A stretch of 64,000 nucleotides of DNA from contig CAVZYX010000005.1 in assembly GCA_963779645.1 (NCBI GenBank), positions 1,364,001 to 1,428,000 on the forward strand, written 5' to 3'. Each line of letters starts with the position of its first letter. Positions within the stretch are counted from its first letter, which is position 1. The notes under the pieces are model-generated. The model was not told the DNA's origin, searched no databases, and worked only from the letters and a program-made list of their open reading frames with translations. This document shows positions 16,521 to 25,263 of the stretch, in pieces. The position numbers and the translations under genes were made by a program. This DNA comes from CALMBW01 sp963779645. GTDB taxonomy: Bacteria; Actinomycetota; CADDZG01; WHSQ01.

Positions 16521-16886
16521 CTACAGGGGTTGCCTACCGGCGAAGCCGCTGTCCGGCCGATGCCAGTACGCGACGCTCGGCTCCCCGAGTTTCCAACATA
16601 GGAATGCTGGGCCTCCGTCGATCTCTGCAGGGAAGTCCACCAGGCCATCCTCCACGTCTCGTAGTTCGACTTCCCATTCCGCGAGGCGCTCAACCAACTC
16701 CTCAACGCGAGCGAGAACGCGGTTCCATTCCTCGCGGCGTCCGGAACCACCGTTGGTCAGAGCCCCTTCCTTGACCTTCTCTTGTATCTCCAGAGCCTTC
16801 GGCAGCTTGTCGCGGAGCTCGATCAACGTTGGCGCGAGGTGAGGGAGCAGAGCGTTCGCTTCATCTATCCGGTACAGACGAGACAC
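16521..16886 (-). CDS. DUF2203 family protein
   Basis: A 121-residue protein matching the DUF2203 pattern: LYRIDEANALLPHLAP at the start, a central charged coiled-coil (VLARVEELVERLAEWEVELRDVE split across the helix), and the conserved end VDFPAEIDGGPAFLCWKLGEP, WHRPDSGFAGR. The function of the family is unknown. It is convergent with the basic-protein gene and 5 bp downstream of the phosphoesterase gene on the same strand, probably in one transcript. Confidence 0.85.
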   Translation of the reverse strand: MSRLYRIDEANALLPHLAPTLIELRDKLPKALEIQEKVKEGALTNGGSGRREEWNRVLARVEELVERLAEWEVELRDVEDGLVDFPAEIDGGPAFLCWKLGEPSVAYWHRPDSGFAGRQPL

Positions 16887-16891
16887 CAGGC

Positions 16892-17581
16892 TCAGTCCTC
16901 AACGCCGAACTTAGGGAGAGCCCAACTTCGGAGAGGCTCGGCGGTGCGTTTCAGTTGAGCGATCACGGCTCTTCGATCGAAAGTGACACGTCTATGGCGA
17001 ACCGTGACATCGGCGCCATCACGATCGATGAGGAGATACGAAGCTGTGTCGCCGTCGAGCGGCATCCCTACGGCGCCAGTGTTAACGACGATCGTTCCAC
17101 CCATAAGGCGTCGCATGAACGCGTGGTGCACATGGCCGTACACGACAACTTGCGCTTGATCCTCGTACACGGCGAACTCCGACGCAGATGCGTCGGGAAG
17201 GGGAGCTTTGAAGGGTGAGTCGGGGGTCCCGTGAACCAGCAGGATCGAACCTGCCGGCGAGTAGCCAAGTGGAAGGTTCGTGAGCCAATCCCGATCGGCA
17301 GCTGAGATGTTGTGTATCGCAGCGATCTCCATGAACTCTTTGCGCTGCTCTGGCGAATCGATCGTTTGAGGATCACCTGTGATCCACACGTCCGTGTTGC
17401 CTTTCACCGTCGGCCACCCCGCCGAACGAACCCGATCGATGCATTCGGAGGCCCACGGCCCACCCCACCCGACGTCGCCTCCGCACCACACAGCATCGGG
17501 AGCTTGCGCTTCCAGGTCTGTCATCACAGCATCCAACGCCATCAGATTCCCGTGGATGTCCGACAGAACCGCGATCCGCAA
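16892..17581 (-). CDS. Metallophosphoesterase (YfcE/MJ0936-like)
   Basis: A 229-residue calcineurin-like phosphoesterase. The metal-binding blocks are in order: SDIHGN near residues 7-12, GGDVGWGGP, VKGNTD, VHGTPD and YGHVHHAF. This architecture belongs to small phosphodiesterases of broad specificity acting in the cytoplasm. The natural substrate is unknown. The downstream DUF2203 gene is 5 bp away. Confidence 0.88.
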   Translation of the reverse strand: MRIAVLSDIHGNLMALDAVMTDLEAQAPDAVWCGGDVGWGGPWASECIDRVRSAGWPTVKGNTDVWITGDPQTIDSPEQRKEFMEIAAIHNISAADRDWLTNLPLGYSPAGSILLVHGTPDSPFKAPLPDASASEFAVYEDQAQVVVYGHVHHAFMRRLMGGTIVVNTGAVGMPLDGDTASYLLIDRDGADVTVRHRRVTFDRRAVIAQLKRTAEPLRSWALPKFGVED

Positions 17582-17659
17582 CGTGTACTCCTCCTAGTCG
17601 AGTGAGCTGCAAACACTACGAGACCCTCGCGAGGCCTCTGCCCCTTACGATTCACTGGA

Positions 17660-19078
17660 ATGGCAACGCTCGCGGACCGTATCCGCCGTATCTCCGATCT
17701 GTCTCGTGAGGAGGCGGAGCATCTCCGCACGCTCTGCTCCGCCTGGCAGGTCCTTGCGGACCTTTCCTTTTCGGATCTGCTGCTTTATGTCCCCATGCGC
17801 CGAGCCGACCGCTTCGAGATCGCGGCTCAGATCAGGCCATTCACATCTCAGACGCTTTACCCACAAGACATGGTGGGCACTCGCATCACCCAACCCGAGC
17901 AACCGATCGTCGAGCGCGCCTTCCGCGAAGGCAGCATCTGGGCGCAGGAAGAACCCGTTCTCGTCGACGGCATCCCGATCCGGATGGATGCCGTCCCCGT
18001 TCGGTTTGGGGATCATGTGATCGCAGTCGTTACGAAAGAAGGAAGTCCCGCTACATCGAGGAGACCGGGCCGGCTCGAGCAGGTTTATCTCGAATGTGCC
18101 GAACACGTAAGCGCCATGATCAGCGCAGGCAAGTTCCCAGGTGCCAGAGCTCCAGGTGAGTGGCCGAGGGTCGGCGATGGCCTCTTCGTCCTCGACGAGA
18201 CCGGGGTGGTGACCTGGGCGTCGCCCAACGCTCTCTCGTCGATGCGGCGCCTCGGGATCAAGCACAACGTCCTCGGCCGCTTCCTCGACGAACTCGGACT
18301 TGGCCAGACCCCGGTGAGCGATTCGCTTGAGACCCAAGAACAACTCGACGGGGAACTCGAACGGGGCGACACCGCGATCAGGATGCGAGTGATGCCTCTG
18401 GTGAATAACGGCGCCGTTGTAGGCGGACTCGTTCTCGCGCGCGATGTGAGTGAGATCCGCCAGAAGGAACGACTCATCTCGGTCAAGGACGCCACCATCC
18501 GAGAGATCCACCACAGGGTCAAGAACAACCTGCAGACGATCGCCAGTCTGTTGAGACTTCAGGCGCGCAGATTGAGTTCTGACGAGGCGAAGGCGGCGCT
18601 GCAAGAATCCGTCCTCAGGATCTCGTCCATCGCTTTGGTACACGAGACCTTGTCCGAGGATCCTTCCGATGTTGCAGAGTTCGGGGAGGTCGTCCGGCGC
18701 ATCGGTCGCATGGTGGGAGAGGGTCTCGTTCACCCCGACGCCCGGATAGGGATTACCGTTTCCGGTACTTGCGGCCCGATCACGGCTGACATAGCCACAC
18801 CTCTCGCGGTGACGGTTACGGAGCTCCTTCAGAACGCCGTCGAACACGCCTTCGAGGGCCGGGGTGAGGGGTCTATCCACGTGACCCTCGGCCGTTTCGC
18901 AGACGTGATCACGGTGACGGTTCAGGACGATGGGGTGGGCATCGACTCCGATTCGCTCTATGGGTCCCGTTTGGGTCTGCAGATCGTTCGATCACTCATT
19001 GGAGAGTTGGGCGGCACGTTTGACGTAAGGCAACATGAAGGAACGAGGGCCGAAGTAAGGGTTCCGATCCACCGCTGA
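17660..19078 (+). CDS. pdtaS: PdtaS-like sensor histidine kinase
   Basis: A 472-residue soluble kinase. The N-terminal 160 residues match the actinobacterial histidine-kinase N-terminal sensor (GAF-like) domain. A PAS-like segment follows (GDGLFVLDETGVVTWASPN near 172-190), then a HisKA_2 dimerisation domain with EIHHRVKNN (phosphoacceptor His284 or 285), and a HATPase domain with TELLQNAVEHAFEG and DDGVGIDSD. This is the PdtaS order. In mycobacteria PdtaS signals to the RNA-binding antiterminator PdtaR, but no PdtaR is in the window. There are no membrane segments. Confidence 0.85.
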   Translation: MATLADRIRRISDLSREEAEHLRTLCSAWQVLADLSFSDLLLYVPMRRADRFEIAAQIRPFTSQTLYPQDMVGTRITQPEQPIVERAFREGSIWAQEEPVLVDGIPIRMDAVPVRFGDHVIAVVTKEGSPATSRRPGRLEQVYLECAEHVSAMISAGKFPGARAPGEWPRVGDGLFVLDETGVVTWASPNALSSMRRLGIKHNVLGRFLDELGLGQTPVSDSLETQEQLDGELERGDTAIRMRVMPLVNNGAVVGGLVLARDVSEIRQKERLISVKDATIREIHHRVKNNLQTIASLLRLQARRLSSDEAKAALQESVLRISSIALVHETLSEDPSDVAEFGEVVRRIGRMVGEGLVHPDARIGITVSGTCGPITADIATPLAVTVTELLQNAVEHAFEGRGEGSIHVTLGRFADVITVTVQDDGVGIDSDSLYGSRLGLQIVRSLIGELGGTFDVRQHEGTRAEVRVPIHR

Positions 19079-19094
19079 TCTGAGGGGGGTGCGG

Positions 19095-20270
19095 ATGCAC
19101 AACGCGGAGATCCTGCTCGAACTCGGAGCCGTGATCATCGGACTCGCTGTTCTTGCGCGCGTTGCGGGGCGACTAGGTCTGCCCGCCATCCCTCTTTACC
19201 TCCTGGCAGGACTTGCGTTCGGCAAGGGTGGAGTGCTGCCGTTGGTAACAACATCCGATTTCATCGAGATCGGTGCTCAACTGGGACTGATACTTCTGCT
19301 GTTCATGCTGGGACTGGAGTATTCGGCCAAGCAGTTGGTCGAGACATTGAGATCCTCCACGCGCCTCGCACTGTTCGATGTTGTTGCCAACTTCGTCCCC
19401 GGCGTTCTCTTCGGTTTACTTCTTGGTTGGAGTTTCCTGGCCTCACTTTTCCTTGGTGGGGTTTGCTACGCAACGTCTTCTGGGATCGTCGCAAAGCTGA
19501 TCCACGATTCGGGAGATGCAGGCTCCCCCGAAGCCCGCGTGTCCCTGTCGGTTCTGGTCATCGAGGATCTGACGATGGCCGTTTACCTGCCGGTCATGGG
19601 TGGCCTCCTGTTCGGCGGCGTTTCGACCAAGGGCCTCGCATCGGTGGCATTCGCGGTGGCGTTCGTTGCCGTGGTGCTTTTTCTAGCTTTGCGATTCGAA
19701 GTTGGGATGAGCCGGATGCTCTTCAGCAATTCGGACGAGACCCTTGTGCTAACTATCCTGGGCATCGCCCTGATCGTCGCGGGCTTGGCGGAGTCTCTCC
19801 AGGTTTCAGCTGCGGTGGGCGCTCTCCTTGTGGGGATAGCACTTTCGGGGCCGGCCGCCTCCGGCGCGCGCTCTTTGCTCTCACCCCTCCGTGATCTCTT
19901 CGCTGCCTTCTTCTTCGCTTTCTTCGGGTTAAGCGTCGATCCAGGTTCCCTAACCTCATCGATCGGCCCTGCGCTTCTCCTTGCTGGGATCACAGGGACG
20001 ACGAAGTTTTTCACGGGGTACATGGGGGCTCGTTGGGCGGGACTCTCGAAGCGAGCTCGAAGGAGGGTGGGCTTCGGGCTTGTTGCTAGAGGAGAGTTCT
20101 CGATCGCTATCGCAACGCTCGCTCTAAGCGGTGGCGTGGAGTCCGATCTCGGCCCCCTAGCGGCCGCCTACGTCATATCGCTGGCGGTTTTCGGCCCCCT
20201 TGCGGTGAAAGTCGACGAGGTCATCGAGAGCAGGAGACAGCGCCCTGAGGGCGAAACCCTCGTGTCATGA
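19095..20270 (+). CDS. CPA2-family cation:proton antiporter
   Basis: A protein of about 391 residues with 11-12 hydrophobic segments. It shows the CPA2 (Kef/Na+-H+ exchanger) pattern: LGLPAIPLYLLAGLAFG, LGLILLLFMLGLEYS, the discontinuous-helix region YATSSGIVAKLI, and VARGEFSIAIATLAL. It lacks a C-terminal TrkA-N/RCK domain. ATG 19095 lies a normal distance from GAGGGGGG; a GTG at 19089 would overlap that site. Its stop overlaps the next start (ATGA). It likely exchanges K+ or Na+ for protons. Confidence 0.88.
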   Translation: MHNAEILLELGAVIIGLAVLARVAGRLGLPAIPLYLLAGLAFGKGGVLPLVTTSDFIEIGAQLGLILLLFMLGLEYSAKQLVETLRSSTRLALFDVVANFVPGVLFGLLLGWSFLASLFLGGVCYATSSGIVAKLIHDSGDAGSPEARVSLSVLVIEDLTMAVYLPVMGGLLFGGVSTKGLASVAFAVAFVAVVLFLALRFEVGMSRMLFSNSDETLVLTILGIALIVAGLAESLQVSAAVGALLVGIALSGPAASGARSLLSPLRDLFAAFFFAFFGLSVDPGSLTSSIGPALLLAGITGTTKFFTGYMGARWAGLSKRARRRVGFGLVARGEFSIAIATLALSGGVESDLGPLAAAYVISLAVFGPLAVKVDEVIESRRQRPEGETLVS

Positions 20271-20779
20271 AGAAATTGATGGCTCTCGCGGTAGCCCTTG
20301 CCCTCACCGCAACCATCGTGGGGCCGGCCGCCGCGGCCAAGAAGAAGAAGTCTAAGGGTCCTAAGCCGTACGTTAGCGAGGAAGTCACGATCGAAATCGG
20401 CCACTCCGCTATGTACGGCAACAGCGGCACAGTGCTGGGGGTCACTGCTCAAGAGTTCATCAACACCTGCGCCATCCCCGGATCCAATGGACTCGACGCT
20501 TACGTGTTCGAGGTACCCGCTGAGTATCAGAAGATCGATACCTCGGTGAGCGCCATAGGCACCGGAGGTGCCTTGCCCTACGACCTGGACATGTTCTTCT
20601 TCGACGAAGGTTGTCAGATCACCGGCGTATCTCAGACCACGTCCGTCGACGAGATCGGGCTTGCGCCGGCAGGTTCTGCCTACATCTTGGTTCATAACTT
20701 CGGTGAGGGGACCGCCGGCGGCGGCGACTCGGTCTCGGCTCACATCGAGCTCAAGCCGTACACAGCTCCGACCTACTAG
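20267..20779 (+). CDS. Hypothetical secreted protein
   Basis: A 170-residue protein with a classic Sec signal peptide (MKKLMALAVALALTATIVG, then PAAAA) followed by a lysine-rich KKKKSKGPK segment. The mature part is acidic with a probable beta-rich fold; its two cysteines (INTCAIPG and DEGCQITG) could form a disulfide. I do not recognise a family. It is translationally coupled to the antiporter (ATGA overlap), which is unusual for a secreted protein and hints at a shared role at the membrane. Confidence 0.65.
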   Translation: MKKLMALAVALALTATIVGPAAAAKKKKSKGPKPYVSEEVTIEIGHSAMYGNSGTVLGVTAQEFINTCAIPGSNGLDAYVFEVPAEYQKIDTSVSAIGTGGALPYDLDMFFFDEGCQITGVSQTTSVDEIGLAPAGSAYILVHNFGEGTAGGGDSVSAHIELKPYTAPTY

Positions 20780-20817
20780 GCGGAACCCTTCCGACCCCCT
20801 CATGCGTCTTTGGATGC

Positions 20818-21411
20818 GTGAGCACGGGTACGGTCACCTCAATAGGACGAAACGTCGGCCTCTACCGAGGGGGCGAGGTCTGCTTGGAGGCTGCTCAAGA
20901 ACGCGAGCGCGATGCTCGCTTAACCGCGCTCTTCATAGAGCACTACGACCCCCTGAGACGCCTTGCCTACGTGATGCTTGGTGACGGAGCCCTCGCTGAG
21001 GAGATTGTGAGCGAGGCCTTCGCGAAAGCGATGGCGAAGTGGTCCTTGGTTTCCAACGCCGATCATCCGGCGGCTTACATGCGCCAGATCGTTGTGAATC
21101 TCTGCCGAAGCAAGATCAGACGCCAGATCCTCGAGCGCAAGGTCGGCGAGATGTTCAAGCGCCGAGATGAGGACATCATCGACAGAACCGCCGAGCATTA
21201 CGGGATGGACCTCGACATATGGAAGGCGGTTCAACAACTTCCGGATAAGCAGCGAGCCGTCGTGGTCCTTCGCTACCTCGAGGATCTCTCTGAGCCCGAG
21301 ATCGCTCAAGTTATGGAGGTTCCCGTCGGTACGGTCAAGTCTCAGTTGTCGCGCGGTCGGGCGAAGCTCGCGGAGTGGCTCGGCCCCGGCATCTTGGAGG
21401 ATGAGTCATGA
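20818..21411 (+). CDS. ECF-type RNA polymerase sigma factor (SigE-like family)
   Basis: A 197-residue sigma factor. Region 2 includes FIEHYDPLRRLAYVMLGD and AEEIVSEAFAKA; region 4 includes KQRAVVVLRYLEDLSEPEIAQ and GTVKSQLSRGRAKL. The GTG at 20818 is the longest start and remains uncertain because the first 25 residues are not conserved. The stop overlaps the start of a membrane-anchored partner (ATGA), the standard sigma/anti-sigma layout. Confidence 0.85.
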   Translation: MSTGTVTSIGRNVGLYRGGEVCLEAAQERERDARLTALFIEHYDPLRRLAYVMLGDGALAEEIVSEAFAKAMAKWSLVSNADHPAAYMRQIVVNLCRSKIRRQILERKVGEMFKRRDEDIIDRTAEHYGMDLDIWKAVQQLPDKQRAVVVLRYLEDLSEPEIAQVMEVPVGTVKSQLSRGRAKLAEWLGPGILEDES

Positions 21412-22485
21412 CCGACGACAGATTGGGGCGCGCTCTCCGTTCAGTTGGTGACGGATACGTGCGCGAGAACCCGGCAGATTTCGAGGCCCTCCGAGAGGGT
21501 GTGCAACGCAAACGCTGGCGCAAGCGGTTCCTTACGGGCTTCGGAACCGTCGCGGTTGCGGCCACAGCTGTGATCGCCTTCGTCTTCGTTTTTTCGTCGG
21601 ATCCATCCGACGAGGTAAGCGTGCCATCCGGTGGGGCGGGGGGCCTCGAGATAACTGCGAGTTACCAGGTCGGTCCCGTTACCGAAGTTGCCGCGGGTCT
21701 CGAATCAGCTTTCGTCATGGACCCCTTAGACAACACGGTGACGCGGGTCGACGCCGACGGAGGCGAAGCGTGGACCACCCAGCTTGCCGGAACTCCATCG
21801 GACATCATCCATACGAAGACCGAGATCTGGGTGTCAGTTAACTCGGCAACCGAGGACGACTTCCTCTACATACTCGATCGTGAAACGGGGGCACCGACGG
21901 AGGTTGCAACTGGGGTCTTTCAGCGAACCGTCTCGACTACACGTCGCAGAGTCCGCGACGCGAGTGATCACCAAGGACGGTGTCGTACTCATCCCGCGGA
22001 GCACCTACGAACCAGAGCTCCTGTATCGGGGTGACGTCAGGGATATCGCCTTCGGACCCCGCGGTTTCTGGGTCCTCGAAACGGACGGGTCGCTGAAGGT
22101 GATCGACCCGCACACGGGCGCTGTCGCACCGCTCGCAACCGATCCACTCCCGGCAGTGCAGGGCGAGGTCACGTACCTCAAGGGAGCCCTTTGGTTCGGC
22201 TCTCCCGGCGAGGCGATGCTGACGCGCATAGATGAAACGACAGGAACCTTCAGCGGGAGCTCCGATCTTCCGGGTGATTACATCGACGTGGATGCAGGCG
22301 AGTCGGGGATGTGGGTTCTCGTCGGAACGCCCTCCGGAGGACAACTGACAGAAGTTGATCCAACCAGTGGCTTACTGCTGTCCAACTCGGTCTCGTTCGA
22401 CTCACCGCCGCGTGATCTTTCAACCGATGATGTCGGCGTGTGGGTGACGCTTGCCGACGGACGACTGATCCGCGTCGAGAACTAA
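21408..22485 (+). pseudogene. Membrane-anchored beta-propeller protein (probable anti-sigma), frameshifted
   Basis: This frame starts at ATG 21408, coupled to the sigma gene. It has a cytoplasmic stretch of about 40 residues (DRLGRALRSVGDGYV, then ADFEALREGV), a transmembrane helix near residues 41-62, and an extracytoplasmic domain with propeller-like repeats (AFVMDPLDNTVTRVD, FLYILDRETG). Near 21910-21925 the reading frame moves by one base: the continuation with VITKDGVV, GFWVLETDGSLKVID and LTEVDPTSG lies in the +1 frame to the stop at 22485. Joined, the protein would be about 358 residues. No zinc ZAS motif is seen. The lesion may be real or a base-count error in the GGGG/TTT runs there. 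Confidence 0.65.
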
Positions 22486-22521
22486 CGGAACCACCAGCGT
22501 CACCCCAGCGTCATCACATAG

Positions 22522-24081
22522 ATGATCACGATCAAGCTTCCACGTTTCCTTTTCATAGCGGCTCTAGCTAGTTGGCTTTCGCTGCTCGCGTTCTTCATCG
22601 ACAGTTCGTTCTCTGCCGAACCGCTGGTTCCGCGAGGCGAAGGTCGAAGAGTCAGCGCTCGCATCCAACTGCCAAAGCATCGGTTCGACGATGTCGCCTC
22701 AGACGTCGGTGTTCCGGTCGAGATCACGCCAACATGGGGCTCGAACTGGGCAGACATGAATGCTGATGGCTTCCCAGAGCTGCTCGTGAATCGACACAAG
22801 AGAGCCCCGTGGGTCCTCCTGAACACGAGCGGGTCGTTCTCCCCGTTGGAAGATGACGAGCTGGTCGAACTTCCCGAGGGCAGGACGTACTACGACAGAC
22901 ACACGTGTTCCTGGGGAGAGGCCGATGAGAACGGCACTCCCGATCTGTTGTGTGTTGCCGGCGCCCAGAAGGGCGAGGGCGAAGGGCCGAACAAGCTCCT
23001 ACTGTGGGACGGCGCGGGGTTCACAGATCAGGCAGGCCGCTACGGTGTCGTGGACGCACTCGGCCGGGGCCGAACGGTGAACTGGTTCGACTTCGACTCG
23101 GACGGGGATCTTGATGTCTTCGTCGGGAACGAGGTTCGAAGTGGTCATCCCAGCATGCTCTATAGGAACGATGGCGGCACCTTCAGCGAGGTGGATTCAG
23201 TCGTCGGCAGAGAGTTCGCTACAACGGACTCAACCTGGGCCGATGCCGACAGCGATGGAGATCCCGACCTCCTTGTGCTCGGCCACGGGGAAGAGGGAGC
23301 GATCTTCTACCGCAACGACAGCGGAACCTTCATCGAGGCCGATCTACCGGGAGTCAGTGGCCAGGGTTGGCTCTCAGGTGCGTGGGACGACTTCGATGGT
23401 GATGGATACATCGACCTCGTCCTCGTCGATGCTCAACGAGCCGTCATCTGGCGTAGCCAGAACGGGAACTTCTATGAGTGGCAGGAGATCTCGCTGTCAT
23501 CGGGTCGCAGCGGAGCATGGCTCGATGCCGACAACGACGGCGATCTGGACCTCTACTTGGTTCAGGGATCGGAGAGAGGCACGTCTCTGAGCGCGGAGAA
23601 CGAACCGGATGTGCTCTTCATCAACGACGGAAGGCAGTTCACTCAGTGGACCCAACCGGGTCCCGAGGGGTACGAGATCGGAAGTGGCGATTCTGTGTCG
23701 GTGTCCGACTTCGATAGGGACGGACGCGTGGACATCTTCGTCACCAACGGGCATCTCACTGCGCGCGGCCCCTCATCCCTGATCCGCAACACGATGAACG
23801 TCGCCAACTGGGCAGGTCTAAGGATCGAGGGCGACGACGCGAATCCCTTCGGCTACGGAGCCCGCGTTCGGGTGGTCACTTCGCAAGGTGCCTACTGGCG
23901 ATTCCTCACCGACGAGATGAGCTTCCACGCGCAATCCGAGGTGGGTTACCTCCACATGGGATTGGGGGCTGCTGAGTCCGCCCGGGTCCGTTTCCGATGG
24001 CCAGACGGCACCGACGACTGTTTCTCGGTTGAGGCTGGAAGTATCTCGGTTGCCGCGAAGGGCACCGCTGGATGCTCGTAG
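22522..24081 (+). CDS. Secreted VCBS/FG-GAP repeat protein with ASPIC/UnbV C-terminus
   Basis: A 519-residue protein with an N-terminal signal or anchor helix (residues about 6-26). At least six FG-GAP/VCBS repeats follow with calcium-loop-like motifs (WADMNADGFPELLV, DFDSDGDLDVFV, DADSDGDPDLLV, DFDGDGYIDLVL, DADNDGDLDLYL, DFDRDGRVDIFV), forming an integrin-alpha-like propeller. The last 110 residues match the ASPIC/UnbV domain (GYGARVRVVT, FRWPDGTDDCFSVE). Such CRTAC1-like proteins are extracellular with unknown ligands. It may be part of the preceding sigma-factor transcript. Confidence 0.85.
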   Translation: MITIKLPRFLFIAALASWLSLLAFFIDSSFSAEPLVPRGEGRRVSARIQLPKHRFDDVASDVGVPVEITPTWGSNWADMNADGFPELLVNRHKRAPWVLLNTSGSFSPLEDDELVELPEGRTYYDRHTCSWGEADENGTPDLLCVAGAQKGEGEGPNKLLLWDGAGFTDQAGRYGVVDALGRGRTVNWFDFDSDGDLDVFVGNEVRSGHPSMLYRNDGGTFSEVDSVVGREFATTDSTWADADSDGDPDLLVLGHGEEGAIFYRNDSGTFIEADLPGVSGQGWLSGAWDDFDGDGYIDLVLVDAQRAVIWRSQNGNFYEWQEISLSSGRSGAWLDADNDGDLDLYLVQGSERGTSLSAENEPDVLFINDGRQFTQWTQPGPEGYEIGSGDSVSVSDFDRDGRVDIFVTNGHLTARGPSSLIRNTMNVANWAGLRIEGDDANPFGYGARVRVVTSQGAYWRFLTDEMSFHAQSEVGYLHMGLGAAESARVRFRWPDGTDDCFSVEAGSISVAAKGTAGCS

Positions 24082-24087
24082 ACCGAG

Positions 24088-24861
24088 TTACTCGGTTTCG
24101 AGGGCGTCGCGGAGTTTGATCAGCGTCCGGTTTAGGAGCCGGGACACGTGCATCTGCGAGATCCCAAGGCGGTCGGCGATCTCGGACTGTGTCAACCCTT
24201 TGTAGAACCTCAGATAGAGGATGTTCCGCTCGCGTTCCGGCAGCTTCTCCATCTCTGGCGCGAGTGAGGCTCGGTACTCGAGATTCTCGAGGTTCTCGTC
24301 CTCACCCCCGAGTTGATCTGCGAACGTCGTCTTGCCGCCACCGTCATCGGATTCGATGGGGGCATCGAGGGACGCGAAGTTGTAAGCCTGCGCGATCTCG
24401 AGACCTTCAAGAACCTGTTCCTCGGTTAGACCGGCATACTCGGCGATCTCCTTAGGCGTTGGCGAGCGGCCGATCTCTTGCCCCAGGGTGCTTACGACCT
24501 TGGTGAGTTCCAGGTGAAGTTCCTGCAGGCGCCGGGGGACCCGAACCGCCCAGCCTTTGTCCCTGAAATGGCGCTTCAGCTCGCCGACGATCGTTGGTGT
24601 CGCATAGGTCGAGAATTCAACCTCGCGTTCGAGATCGAAACGGTCGATCGCCTTCAATAAGCCGATGGTCCCAACCTGCACCAGATCCTCGAGCTGCTCA
24701 CCACGGTTGCGGAACCGCCTGGCGAGGAACTCGACGAGTCCGATGAATTGGGTAACCAGTCGTTCACGGTGCTCGAGCTTCGTGGCTTCGTCGGGCGCTT
24801 TCTGGTAAGCGAGAAAGATCGCTCGGATCTCCTCTTTCTCGAGATCGATGCGTTCGGTCAT
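24088..24861 (-). CDS. sigF: Group 3 sigma factor, SigF/SigB type
   Basis: A 257-residue sigma factor with regions 2, 3 and 4: RFRNRGEQLEDLVQVGTIGL, FDLEREVEFSTYATPTIVGE, FRDKGWAVRVPRRLQELHLE, and RERNILYLRFYKGLTQSEIA with ISQMHVSRLLNRTL. This is the general-stress/sporulation class (SigB of Bacillus, SigF of actinobacteria). Its ATG overlaps the stop of the anti-sigma gene. It is the last gene of an apparent ku-rsbW-sigF operon and ends 6 bp from the VCBS gene (convergent). Confidence 0.92.
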   Translation of the reverse strand: MTERIDLEKEEIRAIFLAYQKAPDEATKLEHRERLVTQFIGLVEFLARRFRNRGEQLEDLVQVGTIGLLKAIDRFDLEREVEFSTYATPTIVGELKRHFRDKGWAVRVPRRLQELHLELTKVVSTLGQEIGRSPTPKEIAEYAGLTEEQVLEGLEIAQAYNFASLDAPIESDDGGGKTTFADQLGGEDENLENLEYRASLAPEMEKLPERERNILYLRFYKGLTQSEIADRLGISQMHVSRLLNRTLIKLRDALETE

Positions 24862-25229
24862 GCCGACTTCGTCTTAGAAAGTGAGAAGGTCGGAGATCCG
24901 TCGAGTTGCTCGAGATGCGCGTCGTCAACGACGGTGCCGAGGATCATCTTCGAGAGTTCTGTTAGGTCCGTCCGAACCTTCTGACCGGGGGAGAGGTCGC
25001 CCCGTCCATTTATCTCGATCCGATCACCGTCCACGAGGAAGTCGATGATCAGTGAGCCTTCGCGGCCCTGTGTCCCGGTCAGGTACGCGCAGAGTTCGTC
25101 GACCGCGATCTTGAGGTCCTCGATCTCGTCGATCGTGAAACCAAGTCTTGAGGCCAAGCCTGCGGCGATCAGCCGCACTACCTGAAGATAGGCGGGTGAC
25201 GCGGGGATATCTATCGAAACTTTGTCCAC
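24858..25229 (-). CDS. rsbW: RsbW/UsfX-type anti-sigma factor
   Basis: A 123-residue GHKL-fold protein (VRLIAAGLASRLGFTIDEIEDLKIAVDEL split across the helices) placed directly before sigF with an ATGA overlap. Such proteins bind their sigma factor and may act as kinases on an anti-anti-sigma factor. The usual N-box asparagine is not evident (AVDELCAYLTG), so ATP binding and kinase activity are uncertain. No RsbV-like antagonist occurs in the window. Translation starts at GTG 25229, and 34 bp separate it from the ku stop. Confidence 0.85.
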   Translation of the reverse strand: MDKVSIDIPASPAYLQVVRLIAAGLASRLGFTIDEIEDLKIAVDELCAYLTGTQGREGSLIIDFLVDGDRIEINGRGDLSPGQKVRTDLTELSKMILGTVVDDAHLEQLDGSPTFSLSKTKSA

Positions 25230-25263
25230 TAAGAGTGCCCCCTGGTGATGCGCTGAAGATCGA

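Noticed and set aside
17645..18880. A 411-codon open frame on the minus strand
   Set aside because: It is a shadow of the PdtaS-like kinase gene, which has full domain support on the plus strand.
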